From: VBDM01 sp049802235 | GTDB lineage: Bacteria > Pseudomonadota > Gammaproteobacteria > Burkholderiales > SG8-39 | Direction: 5' to 3' | Assembly (NCBI GenBank): GCA_049802235.1 | Contig: JBARMB010000062.1 | Coordinates: forward strand, 1 to 7,199 | Length of the DNA: 7,199 nt | The notes under the pieces: model-generated | What the model was told of the DNA's origin: nothing | Databases searched by the model: none | The model's input: only the letters and a program-made list of their open reading frames with translations | Part shown: piece after piece, positions 6,703 to 7,199 of the stretch | Position numbering within the stretch: position 1 is the first letter of the stretch | Layout: every line of letters begins with the position of its first letter | Position numbers and translations under genes: made by a program

Positions 6703-7199
6703 GGCTGAATTTCCCCACCCCATCGTCAAGGCAAGCGGACTCTCGAAGATTGTCCGCCTGGCAAGCGAAACTGCGGCGAACGGCTCCCCGGGAGCGACCC
6801 AGCTCGTCATTTTGCAGGACATTGCCCTCGAGGTCATGTCCGGCGAGGCGGTGGCGATCGCGGGGGCATCCGGCTCGGGCAAATCGACGCTGCTCGGGCT
6901 GCTCGCCGGGCTCGATACTCCCAGTGCGGGCACGGTGCAGCTGGACGGCGTCGATCTGTTCGGCCTCGACGAGGACGGGCGCGCGGCGCTGCGCGCGCGG
7001 CTGCTCGGCTTCGTGTTCCAGTCGTTCCAGTTGCTGCCGGCGCTGAACGCGCTCGAGAACGTCATGCTGCCGCTGGAGCTGGCCGGCGAGCCGCGCGCGG
7101 CGGAACTGGCGAAGGCAATGCTCGCGCGGGTGGGCCTGGCCGAGCGCCTGCGCCACTACCCCAAGTACCTGTCAGGCGGCGAGCAGCAGCGGGTGGCGC
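6701..7199 (+). CDS. ybbA: ABC transporter ATP-binding protein YbbA, cut by right window edge
   Basis: The first 166 residues are visible. They contain Walker A GASGSGKST (55-63), a Q-loop in GFVFQSFQLLPALNALENV (Gln107), and the ABC signature LSGGEQQRVA at the edge (157-166). Walker B and the H-loop lie beyond the window. The segments LAGLD and GFVFQSF..LPTLNALENV-like sequence match YbbA of the LolD/MacB-like group, whose partner is the large permease YbbP; that gene is expected just right of the edge. The pair is thought to work on membrane or exported substrates, and its transported substrate is unknown. The N-terminal part (about residues 19-34) is a polar stretch that looks longer than in E. 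coli YbbA. The ATG at 6701 shares two bases with the tesA start on the other strand. No strong ribosome binding site precedes it. Confidence 0.93.
   Translation, partial: MAEFPHPIVKASGLSKIVRLASETAANGSPGATQLVILQDIALEVMSGEAVAIAGASGSGKSTLLGLLAGLDTPSAGTVQLDGVDLFGLDEDGRAALRARLLGFVFQSFQLLPALNALENVMLPLELAGEPRAAELAKAMLARVGLAERLRHYPKYLSGGEQQRVA

Noticed and set aside
6097..7065. Extending tesA upstream to position 7065
   Set aside because: The added 121 residues are Ser/Pro-rich, antisense to ybbA, and would bury the obvious signal peptide; the ATG at 6702 with GGGGA upstream fits better.

Overview
This window reads as a high-GC, densely packed chromosome segment from a Gram-negative proteobacterium. 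Protein flavour (the MoxR/DUF58/TgpA trio, a SelU starting 'NVVTVAQLG…', and divergent tesA/ybbA) suggests a betaproteobacterium; this is inference from gene content only. No plasmid, phage or CRISPR signature is visible. Seven real genes cover almost the whole window, and no gene-free stretch exceeds about 165 bases.

Layout. Positions 1-2913 are a leftward operon: a MoxR-family AAA+ ATPase, then a DUF58 membrane protein, then the N-terminal part of a TgpA-type transglutaminase that runs off the left edge. This trio is a recurring cell-envelope cluster. Between the MoxR and DUF58 genes sits a roughly 160 bp palindromic, MITE-like element (1834-1992) with terminal inverted repeats, flanked by a CTAG duplication. 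Removing it in silico gives a MoxR stop codon only 11 bases from an ATG for the DUF58 protein, so it appears to have inserted into a tight operon junction. At 2991-3914 a rightward gene encodes a class II-like histone deacetylase family (zinc amidohydrolase) protein.

Positions 3892-6034 hold a selenium module: selU (leftward, tRNA 2-selenouridine synthase) and selD (rightward, selenophosphate synthetase). They are divergent with only 28 bases between the proposed starts. SelD makes selenophosphate and SelU uses it to modify tRNA wobble uridines. The 3' end of selU overlaps the end of the deacetylase gene by 23 bases.

Positions 6097-7199 hold a divergent pair: a secreted SGNH-family esterase (tesA type, leftward) and the ABC ATPase ybbA (rightward, cut by the right edge). 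Their start codons share two bases in one CATG. The order tesA/ybbA matches the arrangement known from Escherichia coli, where a YbbP-type permease follows ybbA.

I see no convincing previously undescribed system. The most interesting object is the palindromic element in the moxR operon, which seems to supply a new start codon and N-terminus to the downstream protein.
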